A stretch of DNA of 64,000 nucleotides from a virus. Made by a program: the position numbers and the translations under genes. Where the stretch lies: the IMG/VR virus record IMGVR_UViG_3300042987_002978, positions 1 to 64,000 of that record; one strand, 5' to 3'. Every line of letters starts with the position of its first letter. Positions within the stretch are counted from its first letter, which is position 1. Below the pieces are notes generated by a model. That model was given only the letters and a program-made list of their open reading frames with translations, ran no database searches and had not been told where the DNA came from. Of this stretch, positions 26,142 to 35,080 are shown in pieces.

Positions 26142-27685
26142 AGTTTGATTCCCAATCTTTGCGAGAAGGCAGCCTTGGCTTCTTCTGCCATGCCAAGCCG
26201 GCGCCCTTCTGGATGGGGAACGTCGAACTCGAACTCAAGTGCCGCACGTAGAACGTCAGGCTCAATCTTTCTGGCATTCCACGCCACTGCTTGCACGCAA
26301 CCGCTTTTTGCCGTCATGAAGGTATCCACGCTCTTGAAACCGTAAAGGTGCAGTTCGGCGAACTCCGTTTCCGTGTGGTACTTCTGGACCTTGGGTTTCA
26401 ACGCGATGTCCGATAGAACTGTGCGCGGTTCGTAATCCAATGTGAAACCCCTACTGGAAGTGTCGTGGCTCTTTTTCAAGTCTCCGCGTGTGTGGTTGTA
26501 CCAGCGGTCGGATTCGGAAGACACGGCGACCGAATGGCACTTAGTGTTCTCGGAACTGAGCGCGGCGATTATCGCCATGATGTGCAGACGGTCTTGCAGG
26601 AACGGCACGCTGTTGAAAACGTGGGAGATGAAGATACTGTCCCATTCTGTTCCGTCAGCCACACGCTCCAAGAACTTGGCAGTGAGTTTGCGAGCGCCTT
26701 CGGTGTCGATGTTCTCGTTGTCTTTGCCCAAGAAGAACGGCTCGAATGCGACTGCGTCGACTCCGATACCGCAGAGAATCTCCGTCTTGTCGCACAGCCC
26801 GGCACCGAAATCGATTACGTGCGTCCCGTAGTACTTCTTCCACATCTCGACATGCTGGGGATTCTCCAACTGGAACGCCCTGACTCGATTGCCGGTGTTG
26901 ATGTAGTGGCGGACCATCTCCTCGACGAATACCGTCGACAAGGCCGTCTGGCGCTGGTTCTTGCGCCGGAAAGAGTTGTAGCGCAGCAAGTCCTCGTAAC
27001 GCTCCTGAATGTTGTAGTCCATCGTCAGAAGATTGAGCATCGCTTTTATCTGCTCGGCGTTTTCGTGCCCGACCATGACCACGTTGCAGGTATCCCATTT
27101 TTCCTGGATTGCGAAGGTGAGACGGGCAAGGCCGTTCAGGACCTTGTAGTCCGGAGTGCAGATGAGGGGGAGTTGCGGAAGGCCGTTGGACTTCAGGTAC
27201 GAGGCCATCTGAACGGCGTGGGCTTCTGGCCACCGCTCGTTGAGTTTGGCCAAACGCAGCGTGGCGACTGGCTTCTGGTTGAGAATCGGGTACCACTCCG
27301 GAGAGTCGACTGGAATGTCTGGCAGCGCCTTGATTTTGTTGATGTCTTCAATCCTGTCGAAAAGGTCGTTCTTCAGTTCCTTTGTGGAACGCGTCTTATA
27401 CATGTCGTTTGTTGCGCGGTTGTACAAGACGTTGATGCCCATGCGGCGGTCCACCTTGAACACCGGAACCCTGACGACCGGGACCATCGTCGCACCGATG
27501 CGGCCGGCGACCATGTGGCGCTGGTGGCCGCTCAGGATTTCGCCGTTCACGTCGGCGTAAATCGGCAAGAGCCACCCGAACTTGCGCAGGGACAACTCGA
27601 CCAGGTCGAGTCTTTCTGCGTCTGCTTTGCGCGGGTTGTAGGCGGACGGAGACAGGTCTCCAATCGGCGTCAGGACTGGTTTCAT
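26138..27685 (-). CDS. ParB-domain plus C-terminal methyltransferase-like fusion
   Basis: 515 residues. The N-terminus is a ParB/sulfiredoxin-type domain (about residues 1-75; S-A-Y-N-P-R-K, G-E-I-L-S-G-H-Q-R). A middle helical part follows. Residues about 310-515 have H-V-I-D-F-G-A-G-L-C-D, a methyltransferase motif I-like segment, and S-I-F-I-S-H-V-F-N-S-V-P. ATG at 27685 overlaps the TGA of the tandem-ParB gene. In phages such ParB-methyltransferase proteins often modify DNA; that is inferred, not shown. Confidence 0.6.
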   Translation of the reverse strand: MKPVLTPIGDLSPSAYNPRKADAERLDLVELSLRKFGWLLPIYADVNGEILSGHQRHMVAGRIGATMVPVVRVPVFKVDRRMGINVLYNRATNDMYKTRSTKELKNDLFDRIEDINKIKALPDIPVDSPEWYPILNQKPVATLRLAKLNERWPEAHAVQMASYLKSNGLPQLPLICTPDYKVLNGLARLTFAIQEKWDTCNVVMVGHENAEQIKAMLNLLTMDYNIQERYEDLLRYNSFRRKNQRQTALSTVFVEEMVRHYINTGNRVRAFQLENPQHVEMWKKYYGTHVIDFGAGLCDKTEILCGIGVDAVAFEPFFLGKDNENIDTEGARKLTAKFLERVADGTEWDSIFISHVFNSVPFLQDRLHIMAIIAALSSENTKCHSVAVSSESDRWYNHTRGDLKKSHDTSSRGFTLDYEPRTVLSDIALKPKVQKYHTETEFAELHLYGFKSVDTFMTAKSGCVQAVAWNARKIEPDVLRAALEFEFDVPHPEGRRLGMAEEAKAAFSQRLGIKL

Positions 27686-29001
27686 GAGTCTTGTGCTGTG
27701 CGCCTCGGGCTGCTTCTCTTGGAGTTTCTCTGGCGCGTCGCCACGTACGCATCGCTTGGTAGGCCGAGCATCGCAATCATCCCGGCGCACACTTCTTCCA
27801 GCGAATATCCAAACTCTTGGAACATCTTTTCTTCCCACTCGTCAAAATATTCGGGAGCCATCTTGAACTCCCACTTGCCGATGGTGGCCGTGACATTGCG
27901 CGGCTTGTCAGAGACCTTGGTCTGCTTTTCCTTGATGCCCCAACCTGCGACTTCCTGCATGAGTTCGTCGAGGTCGTCGCCCGTGTATCCGGTTCCTTCG
28001 AATGCTGGCAGAGTCTGTAGGACCTCCGCGAGTTCGACATGGTCGTAGGAACCCAGGTCTGCCGTGCGGTTGTCTGCCAGCACAATCTTGGCAGCGGCTT
28101 CGTCATCGACGTCGATGAACGTGGCGGCGATTTCTTTCCAGCCCAGCATCTTCGCGGCCTTCCACGTGTGGTTGCCGACAAGAATCGAGTTGTCGCGACG
28201 GTTCACGACAATCGGCCTGAACTGACCGTTTTTGGCGAGGGACTCGGAGATGAGCCCGACATCGCCCTGTCTGGCATTCATGGGGTACGGAAACACGCTG
28301 TTGATGTCCACGTTCTCGGTGGAAAGCATGACCGAATGCATCTGCTGACGGTCGATGTTTTTCTTAGGTTTTTTGTTCTTGGGCTTTTCTGGCGGAATGT
28401 AGTCGACATTCGACAGGTGAAGCCGGCGCTTGACCTCTTTCAGCGCTCCGTCATCGTCACCGTGGGCCTCGATGATTTCGTCTGCCCAGTCCCTGTAGAC
28501 ATCGTCGTCGACCATCGCCCTGTAGGTTCCTACGCAAACACGAATCTCGTCACCGACTTTGCCTGTTCTGTCGGAGTTCGGCGCAGTGAAAGCGCCTTCT
28601 CCAGATACCAGTGTCTGAAGTTGCTCCAAATCGACCGGCTTGAAGCCAGTTCCGTCAAGGGTCGGCAAAGACTCCAGGAGTTCCAACAGTTTCGTGTCGT
28701 CATAGGAAGACATGTCGGAGGTGCGGTTGTCGGCCAGCACTATTTTCTGAGCACCGTAGTCATCAACGTCTACGTAACTGACAGCGATGTGGGTCCAGCC
28801 GAGACTGCGTGCCGCTCTCCACGTGTGGTTTCCGGCAAGGATTGTCTGGTCGCGCCTGTTGACGACGATTGGCTTGTATTGCCCGTTCACCTTCAGGGAT
28901 TGGGCTATTTCATCCACGTCTCCACGCCTTGGATTCTTGGGATAAGGCTTGAGGCTGGTGATGTCAACTACTTCTGTTTCAACGCGGATATTGTCTGGCA
29001 T
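27682..29001 (-). CDS. Protein with two tandem ParB domains
   Basis: 439 residues. Two copies of the ParB core: P-R-R-G-D-V-D-E-I-A-Q-S-L at residues about 22-34 with G-N-H-T-W-R-A-A, and A-R-Q-G-D-V-G-L-I-S-E-S-L at about 244-256 with G-N-H-T-W-K-A-A. Both include V-L-A-D-N-R-T, linked by a Lys-rich hinge. The nearly identical blocks show an internal duplication. May bind or hydrolyse nucleotides at DNA sites, like ParB; function unproven. Confidence 0.7.
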   Translation of the reverse strand: MPDNIRVETEVVDITSLKPYPKNPRRGDVDEIAQSLKVNGQYKPIVVNRRDQTILAGNHTWRAARSLGWTHIAVSYVDVDDYGAQKIVLADNRTSDMSSYDDTKLLELLESLPTLDGTGFKPVDLEQLQTLVSGEGAFTAPNSDRTGKVGDEIRVCVGTYRAMVDDDVYRDWADEIIEAHGDDDGALKEVKRRLHLSNVDYIPPEKPKNKKPKKNIDRQQMHSVMLSTENVDINSVFPYPMNARQGDVGLISESLAKNGQFRPIVVNRRDNSILVGNHTWKAAKMLGWKEIAATFIDVDDEAAAKIVLADNRTADLGSYDHVELAEVLQTLPAFEGTGYTGDDLDELMQEVAGWGIKEKQTKVSDKPRNVTATIGKWEFKMAPEYFDEWEEKMFQEFGYSLEEVCAGMIAMLGLPSDAYVATRQRNSKRSSPRRTAQDS

Positions 29002-29024
29002 GTCTGCCAGTATAGACCACGTAT

Positions 29025-29372
29025 CTACGCGCGCTTAGACAGGTTTTCTTTTATGCCCTGGATGATGTCCTGGATTCGCGCCGTTTCTTCCGGTGTTCTG
29101 GCGGGCATCAACTGTCGTTGCTCGCGCTCGCGTCGCTCTTTTTCTATCCACAAGCGCTCCTTGTGCATAGGCATGATGGCTTCTCGGAACTCTGACCACG
29201 ACGGCCAAAACTTCGAGGTGTCTTCAATGTGTTTGACTGCTCTCTTCGCGTCATCGTAGTGGAAAGGTGCCAAGTTGCCTTCCCAGCGCTTGACTTCCTC
29301 AACAAGCAATTGCTTGCCAGGAAAGCAGATGTTCAACTCTGCGATGATTGCGTCTGCCTCATCAATGTTCAT
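29025..29372 (-). CDS. Helicase-loader-like protein
   Basis: 115 residues. E-A-D-A-I-I-A-E-L-N, then W-E-G-N-L-A-P-F-H-Y-D-D-A-K-R-A-V-K-H-I, then F-W-P-S-W-S-E-F-R is the layout of the phage helicase loader/inhibitor (G39P-like) group; the C-terminus is a charged tail. Likely hands a DnaB-type helicase onto DNA. ATG at 29372 overlaps the TGA of 29369-29671. Confidence 0.55.
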   Translation of the reverse strand: MNIDEADAIIAELNICFPGKQLLVEEVKRWEGNLAPFHYDDAKRAVKHIEDTSKFWPSWSEFREAIMPMHKERLWIEKERREREQRQLMPARTPEETARIQDIIQGIKENLSKRA

Positions 29373-29671
29373 GACGTGTAATGATTTCTCCAGTTGGTTG
29401 GGGAATGGGTTTTTTCGACCGATGCTTTCTGCTCGGCATCCTCGTACATTCGAATGACGTGCACGCATGGGTCGTGGCCTTCTTCCCACTGCAACTCTTC
29501 GTCTTCGGAGAATGGGATTCCGTCATGCGTGGAGCAAACAGGAGGACCACACCAGCCTTTTCTCATGCCGAACTCGACCCACTCTTCGAACGATGTTTCT
29601 GACGGCACTTGGTTTCTTCCGGCACCCAGGTAATTCTTTTCCGGGTCGTAAAAGTTTTCAGTTCCCGACAT
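29369..29671 (-). CDS. Conserved actinophage protein with Cys/His motif
   Basis: 100 residues. W-C-G-P-P-V-C-S-T-H-D-G and D-P-C-V-H-V-I-R-M-Y are conserved in many actinobacterial phages and could bind zinc. Function unknown. ATG at 29671 overlaps the next gene by 14 bp. Sits between the loader-like and initiator-like genes. Confidence 0.65.
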   Translation of the reverse strand: MSGTENFYDPEKNYLGAGRNQVPSETSFEEWVEFGMRKGWCGPPVCSTHDGIPFSEDEELQWEEGHDPCVHVIRMYEDAEQKASVEKTHSPTNWRNHYTS

Positions 29672-30338
29672 TCAATTCTCCCTTGCTTGATGATGCTGCT
29701 AACTCTCTCTGTTCGCGTGCGGCCTTGATGGCGTTCCATCCTTGCGGCACGACTCCCTTGAGGCCGTTCATTTCTACGCGCGACGGGTCGCACTCCGACC
29801 ACCTGTTCACCAGTGCGGTCGGCGTCAATGTTGCCTTAGGGAACTTGTATTTGTACGTCTGTGCTCTGGCAAAGATTTCTTCCGGAGTCGCGTCGCTGTT
29901 CTTGAGCACCTTGACCAATTTGCCGTACCGGCTTGCCTCATTTTCATTGACGTTGTCAGGGCTGACGTTGCAGGCGGTCAAGAGCGCGTCCCAAATCGGA
30001 TTACGCTCGCGTTCAGCGCGCTTTTTGGACTTTGGCTTGACCTCTTGTTTTTGCTGAATCGGTTCTTCGTCTGCATTCAGGCCCGGAATGACAATCCTGT
30101 ACAGATTGGAGGTCCCAGGACGTTGAATCACCTCTAACTCGCCCAATGCGACGAGGTCGTTAATCCTGCGCCTCACTGTGCGTTCGGTGACGTTCGCACG
30201 CCGCGCGATGACACTCACGCGAGGGAAGGCATTCTCGCCTTCCACGTTGCAGTGGTCGGCGATTACGAGCAGGATGAGCCGCTCGATGCCTTGCGCTTTT
30301 GAGTTGTCGAATACCCAATCCATTACTTTGATTGCCAT
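29658..30338 (-). CDS. Replication-initiator-like helix-turn-helix protein
   Basis: 226 residues. N-terminal HTH_36-type domain: I-A-R-R-A-N-V-T-E-R-T-V-R-R-R-I-N-D-L followed by a wing (G-T-S-N-L-Y-R-I). A basic linker then F-P-K-A-T-L-T-P-T-A-L-V-N-R-W, a motif typical of actinophage replication proteins. Probably recruits the replication machinery together with 29025-29372. Its ATG shares a base with the preceding stop (TAATG). Confidence 0.6.
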   Translation of the reverse strand: MAIKVMDWVFDNSKAQGIERLILLVIADHCNVEGENAFPRVSVIARRANVTERTVRRRINDLVALGELEVIQRPGTSNLYRIVIPGLNADEEPIQQKQEVKPKSKKRAERERNPIWDALLTACNVSPDNVNENEASRYGKLVKVLKNSDATPEEIFARAQTYKYKFPKATLTPTALVNRWSECDPSRVEMNGLKGVVPQGWNAIKAAREQRELAASSSKGELNVGN

Positions 30339-30520
30339 TATTTCCTCACTGCCCTGTGTGCAATCCTCGAAATCGAGGCCGTAACTTCCGCATGACTGTA
30401 CCGGGTCCTGGAACTGATTGCGTGGACCGTCAGCGGTTTGTCGCTTTGCTTTAGGTACGAGGTAATCGTGGCGTCAATGATGTCCGGATGGGTCCGTGTC
30501 GGGACTCCGGATTCGCTCAT
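30338..30520 (-). CDS. Small winged-helix protein, 60 aa
   Basis: Y-L-K-Q-S-D-K-P-L-T-V-H-A-I-S-S-R-T-R-Y-S-split H-A-E-V-T-A-S-I-S-R-I is a compact winged-helix motif. ATG at 30520 overlaps the TGA of 30517-31059. May cooperate with the adjacent initiator-like gene. No named family. Confidence 0.55.
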   Translation of the reverse strand: MSESGVPTRTHPDIIDATITSYLKQSDKPLTVHAISSRTRYSHAEVTASISRIAHRAVRK

Positions 30521-31059
30521 TGCTTCTTCCTGATTGAAACCCGCTCGGCCTTCTCGACCTCGCAGAAATTGTCCGGGTCCATGCCAGGCAGCATCGCTCG
30601 CAGCGCCGTGACGCGCCAGTCGCCGATTCTCGCGGCCTTGGTGACGTTCTCTACGACTGCGTCGATTATGGGTCGCGCAATCGTCGTAAGGTCGATTACC
30701 TCACCGCTGGCTGGGTCTACAACGACGGTCGATTCTTGGGAAAGCGACTTGTTGATTACCGCTTCCAATAGGGTGCCGTGTTGCCAGTTCTTGCGATTCG
30801 CAGTGAACTTGCGCTCGGCGGTCATGTCGCCAAAATCAAGGACCTTTTCGCCTTGTGCTCGCATCCATGAAGTAAGCAGAACATTGATTCTGTTCTCAAG
30901 GTCTCGCACCACTCCCTTAAGTTCGTTGAGGGAAACAAGGGCATCAAACGCTTCCGATTCACTGAACGCTTCAGCCTCGTTTTCCAAGCGTTCTACCGTT
31001 CTGGCCACGTTTTCTTTTAGTGTTGTTTCTGCTTCTTTAATTGCATCAAACATCAGCAT
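30517..31059 (-). CDS. Conserved phage protein of unknown function, 180 aa
   Basis: The N-terminal 85 residues are acidic helices (R-T-V-E-R-L-E-N-E-A-E-A-F) with a coiled-coil look, then a basic segment and D-P-A-S-G-E-V-I-D-L. I considered a Gam-type nuclease inhibitor but cannot confirm it. ATG at 31059 (31053 also possible). Between the HIRAN and winged-helix genes in the same operon. Confidence 0.55.
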   Translation of the reverse strand: MLMFDAIKEAETTLKENVARTVERLENEAEAFSESEAFDALVSLNELKGVVRDLENRINVLLTSWMRAQGEKVLDFGDMTAERKFTANRKNWQHGTLLEAVINKSLSQESTVVVDPASGEVIDLTTIARPIIDAVVENVTKAARIGDWRVTALRAMLPGMDPDNFCEVEKAERVSIRKKQ

Positions 31060-31408
31060 TTTCTTGTCTCCATACGTTGATTTTCAATCCTGGTTGGTTT
31101 ACGTTCTCATTCGAAACGACGATTGAGTGGACAGATGCCACCCATTTCTCGCCTTTGTCCATCTTGGGCGCGAGTATCAGGGCAATCAATCGCGGGATGT
31201 GGCCGATTGTCGAACCGTTCACATCCACGCGGATTGCGTGCTCGTCATGCTCGTTGTCGGGTTCTCTTACCAACTGGCACGGCGCGGTCATGAGTGCCAC
31301 GTCTTTTGCCAGTGCGTAAATGTTGTTCGGATAATTCTCCGAAAACGAGACTCCGACCACCTTGGTCAGAAACTGTTCAGGCATCATGCCCTCTATGTAG
31401 GTTTTCAC
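31046..31408 (-). CDS. HIRAN-domain protein
   Basis: 120 residues, almost wholly one HIRAN domain: V-V-G-V-S-F near the start, L-V-R-E-P-D-N-E-H-D-E-H-A-I-R-V-D-V, then I-G-H-I-P. HIRAN domains bind DNA 3' ends or stalled forks and are usually fused to SNF2 or nuclease domains; here the domain is free-standing. It may work with the helicase at 48241-50430. ATG at 31408 overlaps the TGA of 31405-32280. Confidence 0.8.
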   Translation of the reverse strand: MKTYIEGMMPEQFLTKVVGVSFSENYPNNIYALAKDVALMTAPCQLVREPDNEHDEHAIRVDVNGSTIGHIPRLIALILAPKMDKGEKWVASVHSIVVSNENVNQPGLKINVWRQENADV

Positions 31409-32280
31409 TCAGCCTCAGACGCAGCCTCAAAAATCTCCACGATGCGGTCGTATTCAGCCTCGCTTACTTCGGCAGGCCAGGTCTCTGGGGCACCAAGTTC
31501 CTTGCGAACGATTTCCTGGATGTGCGGCGAGGAGAACTCGTACATCGACTTGACTGTCATGATGTCGACGTTCCCACCAGTCTTGCGACTGGCACGGATG
31601 CCTTCAAGGGTGATGATGAGAGTGTTCAACTCAGCCTTTGACATCGGCCATTGGCGGTTGTTGAGTTTGTCGTGCGATTCACGAAGCGTCTCCAACTCTT
31701 CTGGAGTGAGGTCAGAGCAGGTCTGTTTGAACAGACGATGCGCCTCGTCGCGCTCGGACTCAGAACGCCAGTCAAACATCGGCTTGACAGGCTGCTCCTT
31801 TGACTCAATCGGCAGGCTCGGCTGAGTCAGTTTCTGACCAGCAACTACCGAAGCGTGAGTCGTCTCGGCGACAGCCTTTGTTTCGGCGACCGGGGCAGCG
31901 GGAGCCGCTTTTGTCTCGACTTTCTTGGCCGTGCCGATTGCCTCGCGGAATCGCATCAGAACCTTCAGGTCGTTCATGTTGTCGGGGCTGCCAGCCTTCT
32001 TCAGCGCGCGTCCCATCGCTTTTGAGCAGAGAACGTTCCATGCATCAGTGTCGCGGCCTTTTGCATCAGACACGGACTTGTAACCGATGAACGGAGTATC
32101 GCCCTTGAAGCGCGTCACCGTAGCAATGCAGACCTTTTCGTCTTTCTTGCTGAACGACGCAGGGATTCCCGCATCAGCGGCAGTACCTTCCGTGAATTCG
32201 ACAGTGGCATCAGGCCAATCTGCCTTAAACATTGACCACCTCAGTGAGGTGGAGATGTAATCGTCAAAGTTTATGGGCAT
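31405..32280 (-). CDS. Possible ssDNA-annealing protein
   Basis: 291 residues. T-D-A-W-N-V-L-C-S-K-A-M-G-R-A-L-K-K-A-G is like the conserved helix of ERF/RAD52-type recombinases, with a beta-rich N-terminus (V-C-I-A-T-V-T-R-F) before it and an Ala/Glu-rich linker and C-terminal helical domain after. It is the first gene of an operon that also codes for RusA and HIRAN proteins, which supports recombination. ATG at 32280 follows TAGGAGGGCGT, the strongest site here. Confidence 0.5.
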   Translation of the reverse strand: MPINFDDYISTSLRWSMFKADWPDATVEFTEGTAADAGIPASFSKKDEKVCIATVTRFKGDTPFIGYKSVSDAKGRDTDAWNVLCSKAMGRALKKAGSPDNMNDLKVLMRFREAIGTAKKVETKAAPAAPVAETKAVAETTHASVVAGQKLTQPSLPIESKEQPVKPMFDWRSESERDEAHRLFKQTCSDLTPEELETLRESHDKLNNRQWPMSKAELNTLIITLEGIRASRKTGGNVDIMTVKSMYEFSSPHIQEIVRKELGAPETWPAEVSEAEYDRIVEIFEAASEAE

Positions 32281-32321
32281 ACGCCCTCCTAACTTATTTG
32301 TGGGTTGGTTTGATTACGACC

Positions 32322-32350
32322 ACTATACAGGGCCGGCGTTACAATTCCAA
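32322..32350 (-). promoter_or_regulatory. Promoter of the replication/recombination operon
   Basis: TTGGAA-N17-TATAGT inside the 3' end of 32339-32509; start near 32315, then a strong ribosome site for 31405-32280. Confidence 0.65.
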
Positions 32351-32509
32351 CTCGCCACCGTCAGCAACGTTTTGCTGCTGTTTTTGGGATTGGGGCTGGA
32401 CTCGCATTGCCTGGATTGTGGCTTTGAGTATGGCATTTTCACGGGTCAAATTGGCGATTTGCAAAGTTAGTTCACCAATTACGACATTGACATCTGGCTG
32501 TTGGTTCAT
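32339..32509 (-). CDS. Small coiled-coil-like protein, 56 aa
   Basis: M-N-Q-Q-P-D-V-N-V-V-I-G-E-L-T-L-Q-I-A-N-L-split heptad pattern (L-T-R-E-N-A-I-L-K-A-T-I) then a Gln-rich tail. It reads as a leucine-zipper dimer. ATG at 32509 overlaps the TGA of the glycosyltransferase (ATGA). Function unknown. Confidence 0.55.
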   Translation of the reverse strand: MNQQPDVNVVIGELTLQIANLTRENAILKATIQAMRVQPQSQKQQQNVADGGELEL

Positions 32510-33483
32510 ACTCTAAGCATACACCTAGCCACGTGTCTTCTGACCGCTCTCCTGTCTTTCATATGATTAAAAATATCGATATATCTGAATTCCACATCAA
32601 CCACGGATTTGATGTCATCCTCAAACGGATACCAATAATCCGGATGTATTGTAATACCAATAAACTTAGTCCCGCGTTTGCAAAACAAGCCGTTGTAAAA
32701 TCCGGTTCCGAGTATTCCGGCGACGTGGGTAGCAGAAGCAAAAAGTCCTATTTGTTCGTCCATTGGCATGCCAGACGGCTGAATTATTGAATAGCCGTTT
32801 TCAATAAAAACACTTTCTATTTCTTCTTCAACCCAGTCCTCGTTGTAACGCAGGCGCCTTTGTTCTTTTAACCAGTCGCTGTTAACGGGATGCTCAAACT
32901 TCCATTCATCTAGTTGTTTGCTAACAACCCGACGAGATATAAAAATCTTTTCTTGCTTTTTCTCCGGGTATTTTGCCTTTTCCAAGAACATGTATCGCAA
33001 TTCATTGTTTAGGCCCGGAGTTTTCGTATAGTCCTTAAACTTGTCTTGATAGTCGGCAAGGATTTGCTGCCCATCAAACACGACGACAAGACGCTCTATT
33101 ATGTAGCAAGACTTGTTGAATGAATATACGTCTATGTTCCCAGCACAGTCTTTTTTTATGAAAGACTCTGTCCATTCGCATACGTCGCACATTTGTTGGT
33201 GTTTCGGGTATACATAAGCATAATTTTCAACCCATAGATATTTTGCCGAGTGGTCATATGTGTGTTTGTAGTGAAGAAAAGACGCAAAGTATTCTTTTAA
33301 GTAGTGAAAATAGTGCGGCGTACACGTGATTATTAAATTGGTTCCGTTGAAGCATTGAATATCATCGCTTTCGACGTTCCCAATCACAACATTTTCATAA
33401 ACCCTTATGTAATTGTTTTCGTCATCAATGATTTTGTATGAATCGTACCCAATAGGCCACTTGAACCTAGCGTGGTCATCCAT
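32506..33483 (-). CDS. GT61-type (DUF563) glycosyltransferase
   Basis: 325 residues. K-I-F-I-S-R-R in the middle, R-R-L-R-Y-N-E-D-W, and G-Y-S-I-I-Q-P then G-L-F-A-S-A-T-H-V-A-G-I-L-G-T-G-F are the DUF563/GT61 landmarks. GT61 enzymes add pentose or hexose to glycans or hydroxyproline/Ser-rich proteins. Directly downstream of a 2OG oxygenase and the PVT-repeat tail gene. AT-richer than neighbours. Confidence 0.7.
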   Translation of the reverse strand: MDDHARFKWPIGYDSYKIIDDENNYIRVYENVVIGNVESDDIQCFNGTNLIITCTPHYFHYLKEYFASFLHYKHTYDHSAKYLWVENYAYVYPKHQQMCDVCEWTESFIKKDCAGNIDVYSFNKSCYIIERLVVVFDGQQILADYQDKFKDYTKTPGLNNELRYMFLEKAKYPEKKQEKIFISRRVVSKQLDEWKFEHPVNSDWLKEQRRLRYNEDWVEEEIESVFIENGYSIIQPSGMPMDEQIGLFASATHVAGILGTGFYNGLFCKRGTKFIGITIHPDYWYPFEDDIKSVVDVEFRYIDIFNHMKDRRAVRRHVARCMLRV

Positions 33484-34810
33484 ATTTATACCATCTGACT
33501 GCTGTTTGCTTGTTTCCTCTCAGTACGGAATTTATGCGATGGAAAAATGCATAAGTAGATGGGAAAACAATTATTTTTCCTGGCTCAGATGGTATTGATA
33601 TGCCGTGTTTTTCAAACACCATTTCGCCTCCTTCAAAATCATCATTTAACATCACGGTTACTGAAGTAATGCGGTTATAGTTTGGCGCATCATCAAAATG
33701 GTCGTGAAATTTACCTCCTTGCTCGTACCGCAAAAGAGTCCATTCGCTTGATATGAGTTCTGGGATATTGTAAGTCTCTCTATAATCACGCATTATGTCA
33801 TCCATGGCTTTATTTAGATTTACATAAAGCCGTTTTGCTGGGTCATGGGGGTGACAATCATTAACTTTTTCATTAAGTATGTATGAAAAAGAACTCCTAG
33901 CGTTAAGGTTTACGACAGGGTCTCCGTTTGGCCCAATAACGCGAGACCTTTCCCACATTTTGAATCCAACGTTTCGCGACAGACCATCAAGCACCATTGC
34001 GGACTCTTTTGAAATTGAATACTGAATTAGCCCAGGAGCAAGTGTTTGCTTGCTTTGAAATCCCATATCCATTATTTCTATATCGTCATCTACATAACGC
34101 CCGAATTGCGCGTTATATATGTTTAAAACGTTTGAATAGTCATGACACTTTCCGCAAATTGGTTGTTCAACCGGAGAATCTGGCAATGGGAAAAAACGGG
34201 CTCTGTTGAAGTATCTTACATCTCCGTCATTTCCATACTTGTGAATGTCTTGGGCATTGGTCTGTATCCAATGGTCAGGTTTGGTAAATTCAAGAAAAAG
34301 CACCGTTGTATATAAAGATGGGTCATCAGTTGGATACGGAGGCCTTGAATGCATGTTTTGCTGACCAGCAAATATGATTGCGCTATTTTCTATCTGTTTG
34401 TAACTCACTCGCTCAACACGTAAATCCCAATCAGCGTTGTTATCAATCGTTATGTCAATGGTTGATTGTGTGCCGTTCTGGTCGCAATGCTCCCAAAGCG
34501 AGGGAATGCAACCTTCGTGAATTTGATATCTGGAAACGAAAAAAAATGACTTTTGCAAAGTTGGGTCGTTGCATAATTCGCGTGCTTTTTGAGTGCAATA
34601 TGATTCAATATCGGCATCGAATGTAATTCCTGCTTCCCACCTTCCCATCATGGTGTGATATTTGTGGGGGCCAGATGGTCCCAGATTCAGTGCGGCAATG
34701 GCTGATTTGACACGCGAAAACATCTCATCGGGGAAAAAATTTGGCGACACATACGGTGAGCCAATAGTCGGCTCAGGAAGCGGAAATTCAATTACTCCGT
34801 TGCGCCGCAT
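33476..34810 (-). CDS. Two-part prolyl-4-hydroxylase-like 2OG oxygenase
   Basis: 444 residues. The C-terminal domain (about 330-444) has F-H-D-H-F-D-D with H-F-D as H-x-D, F-F-H-R-I as distal His and T-A-V-R-W as 2OG Arg, with the P4H-type E-G-G-E-M-V-F strand. The N-terminal half (about 45-210) is a second oxygenase-like unit: E-H-C-D-Q-N-G then Q-Q-N-M-H-S-R-P-P. It is placed next to the tail gene with PVT repeats. ATG at 34810, 6 bp past the preceding stop. Confidence 0.75.
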   Translation of the reverse strand: MRRNGVIEFPLPEPTIGSPYVSPNFFPDEMFSRVKSAIAALNLGPSGPHKYHTMMGRWEAGITFDADIESYCTQKARELCNDPTLQKSFFFVSRYQIHEGCIPSLWEHCDQNGTQSTIDITIDNNADWDLRVERVSYKQIENSAIIFAGQQNMHSRPPYPTDDPSLYTTVLFLEFTKPDHWIQTNAQDIHKYGNDGDVRYFNRARFFPLPDSPVEQPICGKCHDYSNVLNIYNAQFGRYVDDDIEIMDMGFQSKQTLAPGLIQYSISKESAMVLDGLSRNVGFKMWERSRVIGPNGDPVVNLNARSSFSYILNEKVNDCHPHDPAKRLYVNLNKAMDDIMRDYRETYNIPELISSEWTLLRYEQGGKFHDHFDDAPNYNRITSVTVMLNDDFEGGEMVFEKHGISIPSEPGKIIVFPSTYAFFHRINSVLRGNKQTAVRWYKYG

Positions 34811-34816
34811 GGCGGG

Positions 34817-35080
34817 TTACCATTTTTCTATCGGACAAGAAGCGTTAGAAAGACGCGTTTTTAATGGCATTATGCACCCACACTCGCGACACTGCTGAGT
34901 GGCTTTTATGAACCTGTCACATTCCCTACAAATTGCCAAACGCGATTGAATCACATCTTCAGTTACGCGCAATCCTGGATTAAGAATATGCCATGGCCTA
35001 GCCTTACCATTTGCGCTTTGCGACTCTTTATATTTATCCCAATTGCTTTTAGGCTGATTCTGTGAAGGTTCCATTTGCAT
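34817..35080 (-). CDS. Zinc-ribbon protein (DUF6171-like), tail-linked
   Basis: 87 residues. R-L-A-I-C-R-E-C-D-R-F then T-Q-Q-C-R-E-C-G-C-I-M-P-L-K-T-R-L and A-S-C-P-I-E-K-W at the end. The four Cys pairs suggest a zinc ribbon; such proteins are common beside tail genes of cyano- and other phages. A paralogue ends the same way at 60390-60554. ATG at 35080 has AGGA 7 nt upstream. Confidence 0.7.
   Translation of the reverse strand: MQMEPSQNQPKSNWDKYKESQSANGKARPWHILNPGLRVTEDVIQSRLAICRECDRFIKATQQCRECGCIMPLKTRLSNASCPIEKW

Noticed and set aside
26465-28048. Long plus-strand frame of 527 residues opposite the ParB genes
   Set aside because: It mirrors well-supported minus-strand genes with domain matches; it has no ribosome site and looks like a GC-bias shadow. 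Same for 28039-29259.
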